Both the position numbers and the translations under genes were made by a program. Below, piece by piece: positions 20,521-30,689 of a stretch of DNA of 64,000 bases. Source of the DNA: Mesorhabditis belari (taxonomy: Eukaryota; Nematoda; Chromadorea; Rhabditida; Rhabditidae); the NCBI GenBank assembly GCA_958450365.1, contig CAUEEP010000912.1:858501-922500 (forward strand), read 5' to 3'. Below the pieces are notes generated by a model that ran no database searches, was not told the DNA's origin, and worked only from the letters and a program-made list of their open reading frames with translations. The stretch's first letter is position 1. Each line of letters begins with the position of its first letter.

Positions 20521-20608
20521 GCGGAGTGGCCGAGTGGTTAGAAGCCCGACCTCTGGTAGTCCCAGGGTCACTGGTTTGGCTCGGTCCCAGGTCCTTTTTT
20601 TGCAAAGC
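20521..20608 (+). mobile_element. tRNA-like element, Ser/Leu (type II) look
   Basis: It has a good A-box (TGGCCGAGTGGTTAGA) and a long variable region, but the B-box is degenerate (GGTTTGGCTCGG) and a run of seven T follows. The A-box and length suggest derivation from a serine or leucine tRNA. The upstream 10 nt (agctagcggagtggc) are duplicated next to it. Not a functional tRNA. Confidence 0.5.
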
Positions 20609-21070
20609 CACAGAATGTGCGTTCTCTTTTGTTCTTTTTTTGGTGGAGAAGACGGCTTGGTGGAGAAGACGAGAAAAGACACCCTTCAGCTTCACTTCAC
20701 TTCGAGTGAGAGAAGAGCGATCAGACTTGAGTCCAAATTCATCGACGAGCATCTGAAGCGTTGAAAGAGGCCCACTGCCAAGAACGGAGGTCTTATGTGC
20801 AGGCAGTGTGCCAGTTGACGGGCGATTACGCAATCAGATAGATTGATAAGATCAGTCTAATACTTATATTAGACTTTCAGTTACTCGAAGTTCTCGGAAC
20901 CGGATAGGATCGTTGGATCACTTTTTTTTTGCATTTGAGAGCAATTGAAAAATTTTAATCGGATTCGCCTTGAATTAACACGATATTACAAAACGGAAAC
21001 AAATTAAACGTTATTTTTCCGAAGAAGAATCTGATTTGGAGACAATAACGAGTAGAGCAAAGCTTCATTT
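20609..21070. other. Spacer downstream of the lectin gene
   Basis: I see no exon. It includes 'ttttttttgcatttgag' and AT-rich sequence that may serve as the lectin gene's 3' flank. Confidence 0.4.
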
Positions 21071-22938
21071 TCAATATTTGGCCGGCTGCTTACAAATCGC
21101 CACTCGATAGCGAAGGTCGCATACGTAGTCGTTCCATTTGTTGAGTTGATAGGTGTCCGTGCCGAAGCCAGCCATCCGATCCGGCCAGAGCTGCAATTAA
21201 TTTCGTTTGCGTCTCAAAAGCCTCCCCACCTGAAGACAAGACTCGACATTTGCGGCGAAATCCGGTTGTCCGGCCGACCATTTGGTGTAGTTGAACGGGC
21301 TTCCGTCCACCCAAATCCAATCGTTTTTGCCGGGACCCGTCTAGAATCGAGAATGTTTCGTTGAGGGTTGAGTTTTACCCTCTTTCCTCCGATCAAGGGG
21401 ACCAGTCGCCACTCGGGCATTGTCGTACCGGCTCTTCCGAGATCTGAAATTAGTAACAGAGTGGCGAATCTGATTTATTAAGTAACTTATTAAGTGTTTT
21501 ATGTAAAGCAAGTTTTATGGCTGCAAGTGGAATTTGTGGAAGTACTTAGTATTAGAATTATCAGTTAATTGCTGTCAGTTAATTGCTGAATCGTTCTGGA
21601 CAGATAGAATCGGATAAAGTAGTTGATTAGTTGGGGTCTTAGGCTTGTAAAAAAAAGTGTAAACTTGTAAACAAAAGTTTCTGGTAAAACCCGATGGTTA
21701 AACTATACGAAAAGCTGGTAACATAAGCAAAACTCGCAACATAAGCAACTTTTAAGGTAACTATAACACATATGTACACTTGCGAATCCCTCAATTATCA
21801 TTCGAAAATATCGGAAAAAGGAGCCGCCGCCCTTTTTTCACTTTCAGCATACCCAGGAGCAGCTCGTTCTCCTCATCGGAATGAATTGAGGCCAAATGCG
21901 AGTTCATCAAGCGGCAAGTTCGATCAGCTGTCGCAAAATCGACGTCAAAAATGTGCTGAAAGCTCAGCACTCATTTTCAGACACAGCTCACGGGTAGCCG
22001 AGTTTTCGAGAAACAACAAACAAGAAACAACTATTTTAATCTTCAAACCTTGTAGCACTGCTTCAACTTTGACGAGTAGACCCAAGCACTTGGACACGGA
22101 GAATCGGGGACACAATTTGGACACTTCGGCTGAGGTTGATTGCATACTTGGCTGAAAAAGTTACTTCATGACGTGTTCTAGAAAATAACCGACACTTGTT
22201 CTGTTGGCTCGCGATTTGCGATTTGAGCTCGGTGATTTGTTGCTCCCATTTCATCAAGCTAAATTGGAGATCTTTCCGATCTTCACTTTTGTGGTAAACC
22301 TCTCATTGAAGAGTCTTTTTTGAGCCTCGATCTCAGCAGTGCTCTCGAGAAGTTTCTCATCCCTGTAAAATGCTTGACGTAAAAAAGAAGCAAGAAATTC
22401 CAGACCTTTCCCGGATTTTCCCATTCAAACGATGCCTGAAAACGAGAAGATTTTCCTCTTAATAATAGCCTAAAATATAAACAAACATTCGATTTCGGCA
22501 AACATCCAAGAGAACTTGGCCATCATCATCGGTGTTTCTCGGTCGACTGAAAAACAAAGATTTAAAAACTATTTTAAAAACTATAGATAAAAGAGTGGCT
22601 CTTTTCCGGAGTCCTGGTCTTTTAAAAGTTTCGTGGTTTTTTAAAAGTTTTGCTAACAGCATACAATTGAATTCATAAAAATGACTTTTTCTTTTGTAAA
22701 GTAAACCTAATTTATCAAAAATAAAGTTAAAGCAGGGTACCGATTTGCTTCTCGATCGCCCGGATATCTCGAATAAGCGACACTTGAGAGTAAGATGACT
22801 CCAAGAATCGCAAAAATCGAGAGCATTTTGTAGAGTCGGCTCTTCGATTCATGGCCCTCATCGATAATTCTACGCAAAAATTTTTCAAGGCAATGAAAAG
22901 TTTTATTTTCACCTCAGTGTATGCGTTTGGGACTCCAT
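21071..22938 (-). CDS. Type II membrane C-type lectin, complete 11-exon gene
   Basis: Exons: 22938-22913, 22869-22741, 22546-22487, 22435-22406, 22362-22300, 22258-22190, 22151-22049, 21955-21853, 21443-21379, 21340-21230 and 21190-21071 (TGA). All ten junctions keep phase, giving about 292 aa. Residues 1-23 are cytosolic, about 24-42 form a signal-anchor TM (MLSIFAILGVILLSSVAY), a Lys/Glu-rich coiled-coil stalk follows, and then a Cys/Pro-rich hinge. A C-type lectin domain runs from about 145 to the end. It has the long-form first cysteine pair (CPSAW..QCY), RTCRLM, SIHSDEEN, WVDGSP.NY..W, a QPD motif, VESC, the WND calcium-binding motif, YVC and AICK. QPD in this position is classically linked to galactose-type binding, so a calcium-dependent galactose-like ligand is inferred. 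CLEC proteins in nematodes are often immunity- or surface-related. No break was seen. Confidence 0.93.
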
Positions 22939-23341
22939 TTCAGAAACACAGATTTGCCGGCGAGTGAATCAACCTAAGGCTTTTATCAGTTGCTGAGCTG
23001 CTAATCAGTTGCTGAGTTTCCCAAATGAGCTGTTTGTACATTTGCTGAATAAGCAGTTTGCCGATCACCGTGTGGCATCAAGAGAGAAGCTTATCGGAAA
23101 AAGAGGAGGCAAAGAAACGTGACATTTTCTTGCATAATATTTTCTTTGTTTAATAAGTGACGAACATTTCGAAAGCGCCAATGTTTATGTCGGAAATCAC
23201 GTCAACTTTTATTTGCCATCCGCCGAGTTCCCAGAATGCTCACTTTGGATAAAGAATCACTGAAATAAGTTTATTAAAAGTGCGGCACAATTATAGCTAC
23301 ACAGTATTGTAAGAAAACCGATGAAAAACTGATGAAAAACC
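22939..23341. other. No gene seen
   Basis: Upstream flank of the lectin gene. It includes a small tandem 'cagttgctga' motif at 22990-23020. The lectin promoter should lie here, but no specific element is recognisable. Confidence 0.35.
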
Positions 23342-23582
23342 TACACCGATGAAAAAATTGTATTTCTAGATCTTTTGTTTCTCATTGGAGCTTGTCTTGC
23401 TTTCGATTCAACCAGAGTTTTATTTCCCCGCGTTGGCCGGCCGCGTCTATGGAATTTGGGAGACGCTTTTTTGGGTTTGACGCAAAACAGACTTTTGTAG
23501 GTTTTTTTTCTAACAAAGGAAGGTCAAGTGGATTTGCTGGCCAAATCACACGAGCCATAGGCCTATCGCCGTAGAGAATCAA
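23342..23582 (-). repeat. Dispersed repeat R1, inverted partner of 26490-26712
   Basis: The segment from 'gaaaaaattgtatttctagatc' to 'ccatagg(c)ctatcgccgtag' is present in inverted orientation at 26490-26712 with high identity. Both copies include 'tctatggaatttgggagacgc' and 'caagtggatttgctgg'. The open frame seen in both copies (PNSIDA.GQRGEIKLWLNRKQD) is shared because the DNA is shared. It shows no recognisable domain. Confidence 0.85.
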
Positions 23583-23836
23583 CAATTAGGCTTATAGCCA
23601 AATTTCCAAAAAGATACACGTAGTAGTTTCGCTTAAAATGCAAGTTTTGTGAAAATCGTAAATTTGGAATTTTTGAAAGCCAGTTTTAGAATCGTTCTGA
23701 AAATTCGGATATAAGCTTAATTTTTGATTCTCTACAACTTTTCCATTGACACCAAAATGGGTTTCTTTTGAAGAAAGTGCTCAACTGTCACATATGACAA
23801 TAACCGGCAGTTTTCAATTCACCAACCCAATAACTA
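23575..23836 (-). mobile_element. mariner end fragment, TTGGGTTGG family
   Basis: It ends with gttttcaattcaccaacccaata and contains the subterminal blocks 'catatgacaataaccggcag' and 'gacaccaaaatgggtttctt' that recur inverted at 18690-18960. It abuts repeat R1, so one inserted in or next to the other. Confidence 0.75.
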
Positions 23837-24039
23837 GGGGAAGCCAGATTTCGCGATTCCGAACCAAATCCGAACCAAATCCGAACCAAAGCCAAGACTT
23901 ACGCAAGTCGAACACGGGCAATACGATGGCGCTTTTAGTTATTGCTCAAACATTCTAGATTTCTGTAAAAATGCATTTGAAATTTGACCCTCTAGTGCAC
24001 TGAGCGCGGTATATTACGATTGCCTTTGTCGAAGCAGCG

Positions 24040-24118
24040 TAGCGGCTCGGTGGGACAGTGGTAATGCTCCTGGTTTTCACTCTTTCCAGTCGGCTTCAAC
24101 CACCACTCTTTCCCTACT
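24040..24118 (+). mobile_element. tRNA-like element
   Basis: A-box-like TGGGACAGTGGTAA and a B-box-like CGGCTTCAACC are about 40 nt apart. Stems do not form cleanly. Confidence 0.4.
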
Positions 24119-24505
24119 CTTTTAGCGCACTAGCATAAGCAAAAACATGGCGTTAGACTTGGACAAAATGTCTGATCAGTCGCAAAGCTTTTCAAGTTCA
24201 ATATTTTCAATATTTTCTTCACGGACACACTAATCACTTGCTCATTCAATTTCAATATTTCCCATAACTCCCAATATTGCCATATTAAATGACATTTGCT
24301 TTTCAATTCACCAACCCAATATTTTAAGTGCTTATTGGCCCGAAAGCTCTGATTTTAAGGGCTTTCCTTTTTTAAAAATGCCAAAAATCCTTTTTTAATA
24401 AAAATTTAATTGTAAATGTTGAAAGTTATATGCTAATTAGTTTTTAAGATTCAAATTCTTTAGCCACATGGTCGCCTAACCAAAATATACCAAATGTTTT
24501 GATCA

Positions 24506-24727
24506 TACCGTATTTTCTCTAATAGTAGTGCCCCCCAGCGAGCCGAGTTGGTGACTATTTTACGGATTCCAAGCTTTTGCAGAAGTTGAACACTCTAATT
24601 CCCCACAAGATCCCATCATCAGCCACATTTTCCGACCGCACATCAATAGGTTCTCATGAGCGGTTTTCGAGATTTCGAGCAATTTAGGCGACGCTCTGGT
24701 TGCACTACTATTAGAGAAAATACGGTA
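24506..24727 (-). repeat. MITE-1 copy, complete
   Basis: It begins TACCGTATTTTCTCTAATAG and ends with the inverse TACGGTA, 222 bp, in the orientation opposite to the 41.5-kb copies. It lies eight bases past the donor of the last recognised exon of the Srh-like receptor. Confidence 0.9.
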
Positions 24728-25339
24728 TATTCTACCTGCAAGACCGTAGTCAAGACGTAGAGAATGATGCCGATACAGAGAAAAATGACTGCACTCAAAT
24801 TCACATACGGAGGCCACATTGGTCGCAGCGCGCTCACGTAAATACTATCGTCTAGCGAGAAATCGTCGAATGAGGGAAATTGCTGAATGTGGGAGATTCG
24901 CGAGGGTTTGCTGAGATAAATCTAAAAGATTTTCCCGAGTCTAACCTTGGCCATTTCCCAAAGATAGCCGGATGCCTTTCCACCTTTCTCCAACGGAACT
25001 ATCTCAATTGCCAGCAGAAACCAAACGGCAAACATAATATGAATGATCCAAAACCAAAGAAGTTGACCGAGTAGGCCAAATCTATGATGGTTTCTAGATT
25101 GAACGCTGAAATGTTAAAGATTTACTTGAAACGGCTCGAATCCAGCAGCAAGTTCTGCCATTTGTAGAAAAATACTTGAGTAAGGGTGGTGACCGATGCG
25201 CACACCCAAAAGGCTCCAGTTGCCTGAAAAACTTATTTGATATTGCCAGATATTTTCCAGATAAATGCCACCGTTCAGTCTTGATCGATGGAATTTTGAG
25301 CATCTCATCAAATAGTAAATCTGAGTTCACAAAAACGAC

Positions 25340-25458
25340 TACCGTATTTTCTGTAATAGTAGTGCAGTCTATAATAGTAGTGTAGTCTGTAATAGTAGTG
25401 CAGGCTGGAGGGGCTTGAAAAAATAGTAGTGCGCACTACTATTACAGAAAATACGGTA
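25340..25458. repeat. Short MITE with MITE-1-like ends
   Basis: It has TACCGTATTTTCTGTAATAGTAG at the left and its inverse at the right, with an internal triplication of 'taatagtagtg.agtct'. At 119 bp it is about half the MITE-1 length and lacks the MITE-1 core, so it is a terminal-only derivative. Confidence 0.85.
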
Positions 25459-25606
25459 TACGGTTTTGACGACTCAAAAATCGTTTTTTGGCTGTCAAAA
25501 TCTTTCCTTCTCCTTTCCATTTTGTATTCAGCTGATTGACTGATCGACCAGATGTTCAATCGGTCTGTCCCCTTTTTCTCCTTCTCCTCTGAGCCAGTGA
25601 ACTTAC

Positions 25607-26340
25607 AAGGGATGGTCAACTGGATGTGCTGGCCAAATCACATTAGCCATAGACTATTCGACGCAGAATTTCACGCTGATCATGATGCTGCTTTTCTTTT
25701 TTGCTACGGAGCACTCTGTAAAAAGTCATACACGTTTAAAGTTTTGTAAGGAGTTTTAAAAATCAAACCGCCACATTAAAACCCTGTCTTCTGCCAGCTC
25801 GACAGTTGCAGCGGTGGCCGAGTAAGCCGGTGAGTTAGAACGCCAGGCAAGTCTGGTAGCTGCCGGATGGTGGAAGGCGAGGTTCTCTTTGGTTCGAGTC
25901 TGAGAGCTGATTCTCTTTTTTTTTCTTTAGGTCTTAATGCCTTGATGGTCTTAATGCATTAGTTGTTTGCCAGATGCCATACGATTGTGTGCGATACACA
26001 TAAAGAACATGCAAGGCATTAAAAGCTAAAAAAGATAAAAAAGAAAAAACTACCGGTCTCGAACCGGATAGTCCTCGCCTTTCGTCCTAACTCAGTACCA
26101 CCCGCCCACCGCTGCAACTGCTGAGCTCACATAGAGCTTGGCTGGCAGAAGACAGGGTTTTAATGTGGCGGTTTGATTTTTAAAACTCCTTACAAAATTT
26201 TAAACGTGTATAACTTTGTACAGCGTGCTCCGTAGCAAAAAAAGAAAAGCAGCATCATGATCAGAGGGAAATTCTGCGTCGAATGGTCTATGGCTAATGT
26301 GATTTGGCCGGCACATCCAGTTGACCATCCCTGGTTAGGC
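25607..26340. repeat. 0.7-kb palindrome with a tRNA-like unit in each arm
   Basis: The left arm from 'gggatggtcaactggatgtgc' through 'aaaccctgtcttctgccag' is repeated inverted on the right, ending 'ccagttgaccatccctgg'. Arms are about 310 nt. Each arm's inner end carries a type II tRNA-like module: 25811-25905 on plus (A-box GTGGCCGAGTAAGCCGG, B-box TTCGAGTC) and 26040-26145 on minus (tctcgaaccgg as inverted B-box). The centre holds 'aagaaaaaac' tracts. Arms differ by scattered substitutions. Confidence 0.88.
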
Positions 26341-26489
26341 CTTTCCGCAAAAACCAAAGACAACTCAGATCGTTCTGCAAGTGATCTGATCCATTTTTGT
26401 TACAAAAAAAAGAAGAGCAGTCTCATGATCAAGTGGTCAAGTGGATGTGCCGTTCAGCAAAAACGGAAAGCAGATTCGGAATCAGCGTG

Positions 26490-26712
26490 AAATTCTACGG
26501 CGATAGGTCTATGGCTCATGTGATTCGGCTAGCAAATCCACTTGACCTTCCCTTGTTAGAAGAAAAAACCTACAAAAGCCTGTTTGGCGTCAAACCCAAA
26601 AAGCGTCTCCCAAATTCCATAGACGCGACCGGCCAACGCGGGGAAATAAAACTCTGGTTGAATCGAAAGCAAGACGAGCTCCAATGAGAAAAAAGAGATC
26701 TAGAAATACAAT
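26490..26712 (+). repeat. Dispersed repeat R1, second copy
   Basis: Inverted relative to 23342-23582 and nearly identical to it. The right end is 'agatctagaaatacaattttttt'. It directly follows the palindrome, separated by about 150 nt that repeat the 'caagtgg.tgtgc' motif. Confidence 0.85.
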
Positions 26713-27379
26713 TTTTTTGATTTGTTTGTTAGTGTAGGATTTAGATTTCCAGTTAACTTGAAAAATTGTGAGCTTCTCTCTTTGAAAGCCACTTTGGTTG
26801 ATCTTATTCTGTTAGATAATAGAGAATTTTTTTTCTTTAACTTGAATCGAACATGCCTGACACCCAAGAAGCAGTGGCTTATATTCACGCATTTCAGGCG
26901 GCGTCTTGTGGACAATGCAATAAATGACAAATGAGTTCAATGAAATCGAGATCGGCACGAGGAAACGGTCGTACCAAATGTAGAAATACGGTGGCTCGTA
27001 CATCTTTGAGAATTTGTTTGTAACTCAAATAGTTGGAAGCAAAAACAAATCAATAAAAAAAGCAGCTTGAAACTTGGTTTAGTAAATATTTCCAAGTTTT
27101 TGCAAGAATTGAATGTTGAGTAATTGAAGGAGAGAAGATCTATTCGTCCCCTTTAATGACAAGGTTGAGGTCTTCTAGACCTTTGTTCTTTTTGGTTAAA
27201 AGACGAAGAAATCTAAATGATCAAAAATCTTTTTGCTGCTTTGGTCTACCACTGGAAAAAACAGGAGGAGGGTGAGAAATCGCAGTAGTTCGTCTAACAA
27301 CGGAACGCTTCAAAGAAGGTCCGAGACTTTTAAACAGCAAAATGAGATACAAACGCCTATCGGTCATGGCAAATCCGAT

Positions 27380-27506
27380 GCTGTGTTTGCTTTTTGCCTG
27401 TAAAATGGGCAGAAGTCGTCAATAATAATGGAAATTACTTCGAATGAATTGATGGTTTTGTGTTGAATAAATTTTAGTTCAAAGCTCGGCAGTTTTCAAT
27501 TCACCA
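27380..27506 (+). mobile_element. mariner 3' end fragment, TTGGGTTGG family
   Basis: It encodes PVKWAEVVNNNGNYFE and a stop, then ends in cagttttcaattcaccaaccc. It matches 19098-19214. The rest of the element is absent. Confidence 0.75.
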
Positions 27507-27510
27507 ACCC

Positions 27511-27690
27511 CTGACTCCTCAACACCAATGCTGACTCCTGAACACCAATGATGACTCCTGAACACCAATGCTGACTCCGGAACACCAATGCTGACTCCTG
27601 AACAGCAATGCTGACTCCTGAACACCAATGCTAACTCCTGAACAACAATGCTGACTCCTGAACACCAATGCTGACTCCTGAACAGCAATG
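27511..27690. repeat. 20-bp minisatellite, 9 copies
   Basis: Copies of CTGACTCCTGAACACCAATG with single-base variants (cagcaatg, caacaatg, tccgg). It begins exactly at the end of the mariner fragment. Confidence 0.95.
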
Positions 27691-27814
27691 CATCATGAAA
27701 ACTTATCATTTTCTATATTTATTGTAAATAAAGTTTCTATTCTTGTTTCTCAATGAATTTTATAACTAAAGTAATCCGTTTTCTCGAAAAGAAACAATAA
27801 ATCCGTTTTCTGGA

Positions 27815-28130
27815 ACAAATTTCACTTAACTGGAAAACGAAAGGGGTAACTAGAGTGATTTTAATTCCACTTACTTACTTACTAGTTAACTTTCTCTAAC
27901 AAGTACGACTCTATTACCAAGCCGGGTTCAATTAGTGATGATTAACAAGATTTTAATCTATTCCAAGGGATAACTAGAGTCATTTTCATCCCACTTACTT
28001 ACTTACTAGTTAACTTTCTCTAACAAGTACGACCCTATTACCAAGTCGGGTTCAATTAGTGATGATTAGAATAGATCTTAATCTATTCAAAAGGGTAACT
28101 AGAGTCATTTTAATCCCATCAACAGGTCAA
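27815..28130. repeat. Two-and-a-half copies of a ~122-bp tandem repeat
   Basis: The unit contains 'cttacttacttactagttaac', 'aacaagtacgac(t/c)ctattacc' and 'gggttcaattagtgatgatta'. Copies at 27865 and 27987 differ by a handful of bases, and a partial unit follows at 28095. Confidence 0.9.
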
Positions 28131-29790
28131 CTCTGGAATTTTATCTTTCCAAATTCATTTAAAACAAATTCATTGTTTACAAGACGATTTCATTTGTTTC
28201 AATTTTAATAATTGCTTGTATTTTTGAAGTTTTAGTACAAACATTGGTTAAAGTCTTCAAAATTTTCAAATATTTCATCAGAATATGAAATTTTAAACAA
28301 TTAGCTATTGAAATTGAAAATAAACAAAAAATGAGTAATTGAAATATTGAAAAAAGTTTGTTAGGCTTAATTTGATGTCTGAAATGTCTGGCTTATGTCT
28401 GAAAGCTTTTCCATTCTTTTTCATTACAGCTTTTCTGAAAATTTTCTCAGTTCAACGATAAGAATGGTTGTGGCGAATTGTCACTGCTCTGCAGTTAGTC
28501 AAAATTCAATAAACAAGTTAAGTTGATGTTTATCCATCACAAAGTTGATGGATAAACTACCGTAATCAGCCACTAGACGATATTCAGTTGTCCGCTTGGC
28601 GTAGCTTGTGTACTTAAAAGCCCATTATTTAAGCTTTGTTTTGAGTCAGTTGTGTGCTCCCTTTTCTATTGTTCTTACACTAGAGTATACTAAGGAAATT
28701 GTGGTTTTCTATAACCAAATTTCATAAAGAACATTTTAAAACTAACCCCGAGTCGATCTGTCAATTGGAAGTCGAGTTATGGAGGAAAATAGAAGAGTCC
28801 CCAAACCCTGATAGGGTATACCCTATACTTTGGATGGTCAACTTTAACACGAATTTCCTCTATGTTTTTATACATAAGAATACAAAAGCAAGTCTACTTT
28901 TCTACAACCAAATTTAATGAGGATTCTTTTAAGAGCAATTACAAGTGGATTCAACTTCTATATCTTGAGTTATAGACCATCTCTAAGTTGATCAACTCTT
29001 CCAGGTAGGTAGTTCAACTTTGACACAAATTTTCAAATTTTTGACACAAATGTCCTTACAGTAGAGTATACAAATGAATTCAATTCTTTTTTCACACGCA
29101 AGTGTTGAAGTAATTGTGATAGTGCCAGGCTGCTCCAGTTTGAGCGAAGTTTGCCCTAATAAGGGAAAGTTTTGATAAATTGTGCGTTTTCAAGACATCT
29201 ACCATTGAACCACGCCGAGACACGGTCTCACAAGAAATTATAAAGATAAAAGTATAAATATATTTCTTACAATAGTTATAAAATCGAGTTTTTTACTGTT
29301 TTCATTGTTCATTTTTGATAAAGAACACTGATAAAGTGAATACAATTCCACCATTGTTTCGTTTTCTATTTAAAAATTGCAAATCAGCCCAACAGCCAAC
29401 CAGCCAAGCCAACCAACAAAGCCAGCCCATTCCTCACTTCCGGAACTCCAAAAATCACCCTTATTTCGCAATCTCTACTTGCTGTGTTCCCCTCAATTTG
29501 TCACGGTCATTTTCAGAAGAAAAGCTCTGATTCTCGGGTCAAATCGAAGGTATGTGTGAACTTTCTGCCGGGAATTAAACATGATCCGATTAATAGCGCC
29601 AGAATGGAGGAAATAAGCCAAATTGATCGAAATGGGCTCGAAAAGCTGATTTCCCTCCACGTCTTTTCCCTATTCGAGTCATTATTCAAGGCTGACACCG
29701 TGATAAGGCTCGTTTCTTCAGAAAGAATTTTTGCGGGTGCTAATTTTCACACTCTTTTTTCTAGTGTTTTCCTTTCAATTTATGAGCAAT
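28131..29790. other. No gene recognised
   Basis: AT-rich sequence with two similar stretches carrying 'tttctacaaccaaattt' (28700 and 28900). Short open frames at 29315-29855 show Ser/Gln-rich or unremarkable peptides without supporting splice structure. I see no known domain. Confidence 0.35.
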
Positions 29791-30045
29791 ACACAGTTTT
29801 TTGGCTTGAACAGTTTTCGTTACACAGTTTTTGTTGCTCAGTTTTTGTTACATGATTTTCGTTACACAGTTTTCGTTAGCCAGTTTTTGTTGCCCAGTTT
29901 TTGTTACATGATTTTCGTTACACAGTTTTCGTTAGCCAGTTTTTGTTACCCAGTTTTCGTTACACAGTTTTTGTTACACAGTTTTCGTTACACAGTTTTC
30001 GTTACACAGTTTTCGTTACACAGTTTTTGTTACACAGTTTTATGG
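29791..30045. repeat. 14-bp minisatellite (TTCGTTACACAGTT)
   Basis: About 17 copies with variants 'ttagccagtt' and 'ttacatgatt' that form a higher-order pattern. Long open frames over it come from the repeat. Confidence 0.93.
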
Positions 30046-30689
30046 CTTCTTTCCATAAGTAACTTCTTTGCTTATATCCAAATTTCAATGTTTGATTTCT
30101 GACAATGGGAGAATTTCCTTAAAAAAATACACCAGTTCAAACTCGAATAGTTTTTATTGCTTGTTGCTTGTTTCTAGTAAGTTTCACAAACAAAAGTTGT
30201 CATTCACCTAAAGTTTACCTAATTCACTTTGTTAAAATCTAATTGTCGAGAATCTAATATCTAATCGCCCCGCGGGGAAAACGATTTTTCAATCTTTTGA
30301 CCATAAGAAATCCTCTGAATCGCTTGGAGGAGCTCCGAAACGGACTCCTCGTTAAATTTGGGTCTAGAAACATCAATTATAAGATCGAAATCTAATAGAA
30401 TTAATAAAAATTTGAAAACCGAACAATTTTCAATTGTTTACTTGGAGCGTTTGTATGTTTATGTGGAGTTTTTTCATCGTTTGCTTATCTAGATCTTGTA
30501 GAAATTTGTGAAATCACTTCCAGTGATGTTTAGAAAATGTTTTGCTTTGGTAATCCTTTACTAATTTCTTTTCAACAACTCTGAAGCAAAATCCACACAA
30601 AACAAACTTTGGGCTTTATTGCAGCTTTGGTTATTTAAGAATTTGCATATCAGAAATGTTTCAAGATTTTTTAGATTATTCACCTGAAT
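30046..30689. other. Upstream region of the RTK gene
   Basis: No exon was found. A T-rich acceptor-like 'gattttttag' ends at 30674, 16 nt before the ATG, and could be a weak spliced-leader site. The promoter should be here but no element is recognisable. Confidence 0.35.

Larger units (their letters stand above)
24736..27003 (-). pseudogene. Srh/Sri-like chemoreceptor, incomplete
   Basis: Exons read: 27003-26864 (ATG; TM1 with PISISLNSFVIYCIV then HKTPPEMREYKPLLL), 25223-25126 (TM3-like), 25105-24946 (TM4: WFWIIHIMFAVWFLLAIEIVP) and 24921-24736 (TM5: YVNLSAVIFLCIGIILYVL). The KTP..M motif after TM1 is the signature of the Srh/Sri/Str-type families. The exon for TM2 is missing (phases of 26864 and 25223 do not match) and no TM6/TM7 exon was found before the lectin gene. 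The gap between 24946 and 24921 is only 24 nt, with GT...AG ends and an in-frame TAG. The TM1-TM3 intron holds a palindrome, R1 and a MITE. I therefore call it a pseudogene. Confidence 0.7.

Noticed and set aside
22063..22257. Minus-strand 64-aa open frame starting MMKWEQQITELK
   Set aside because: It overlaps lectin exons 6 and 7 but reads through an intron. The spliced gene explains it.
27511..27690. CRISPR-like array
   Set aside because: Repeats are contiguous without unique spacers, and the genome is eukaryotic. The same applies to the other arrays.
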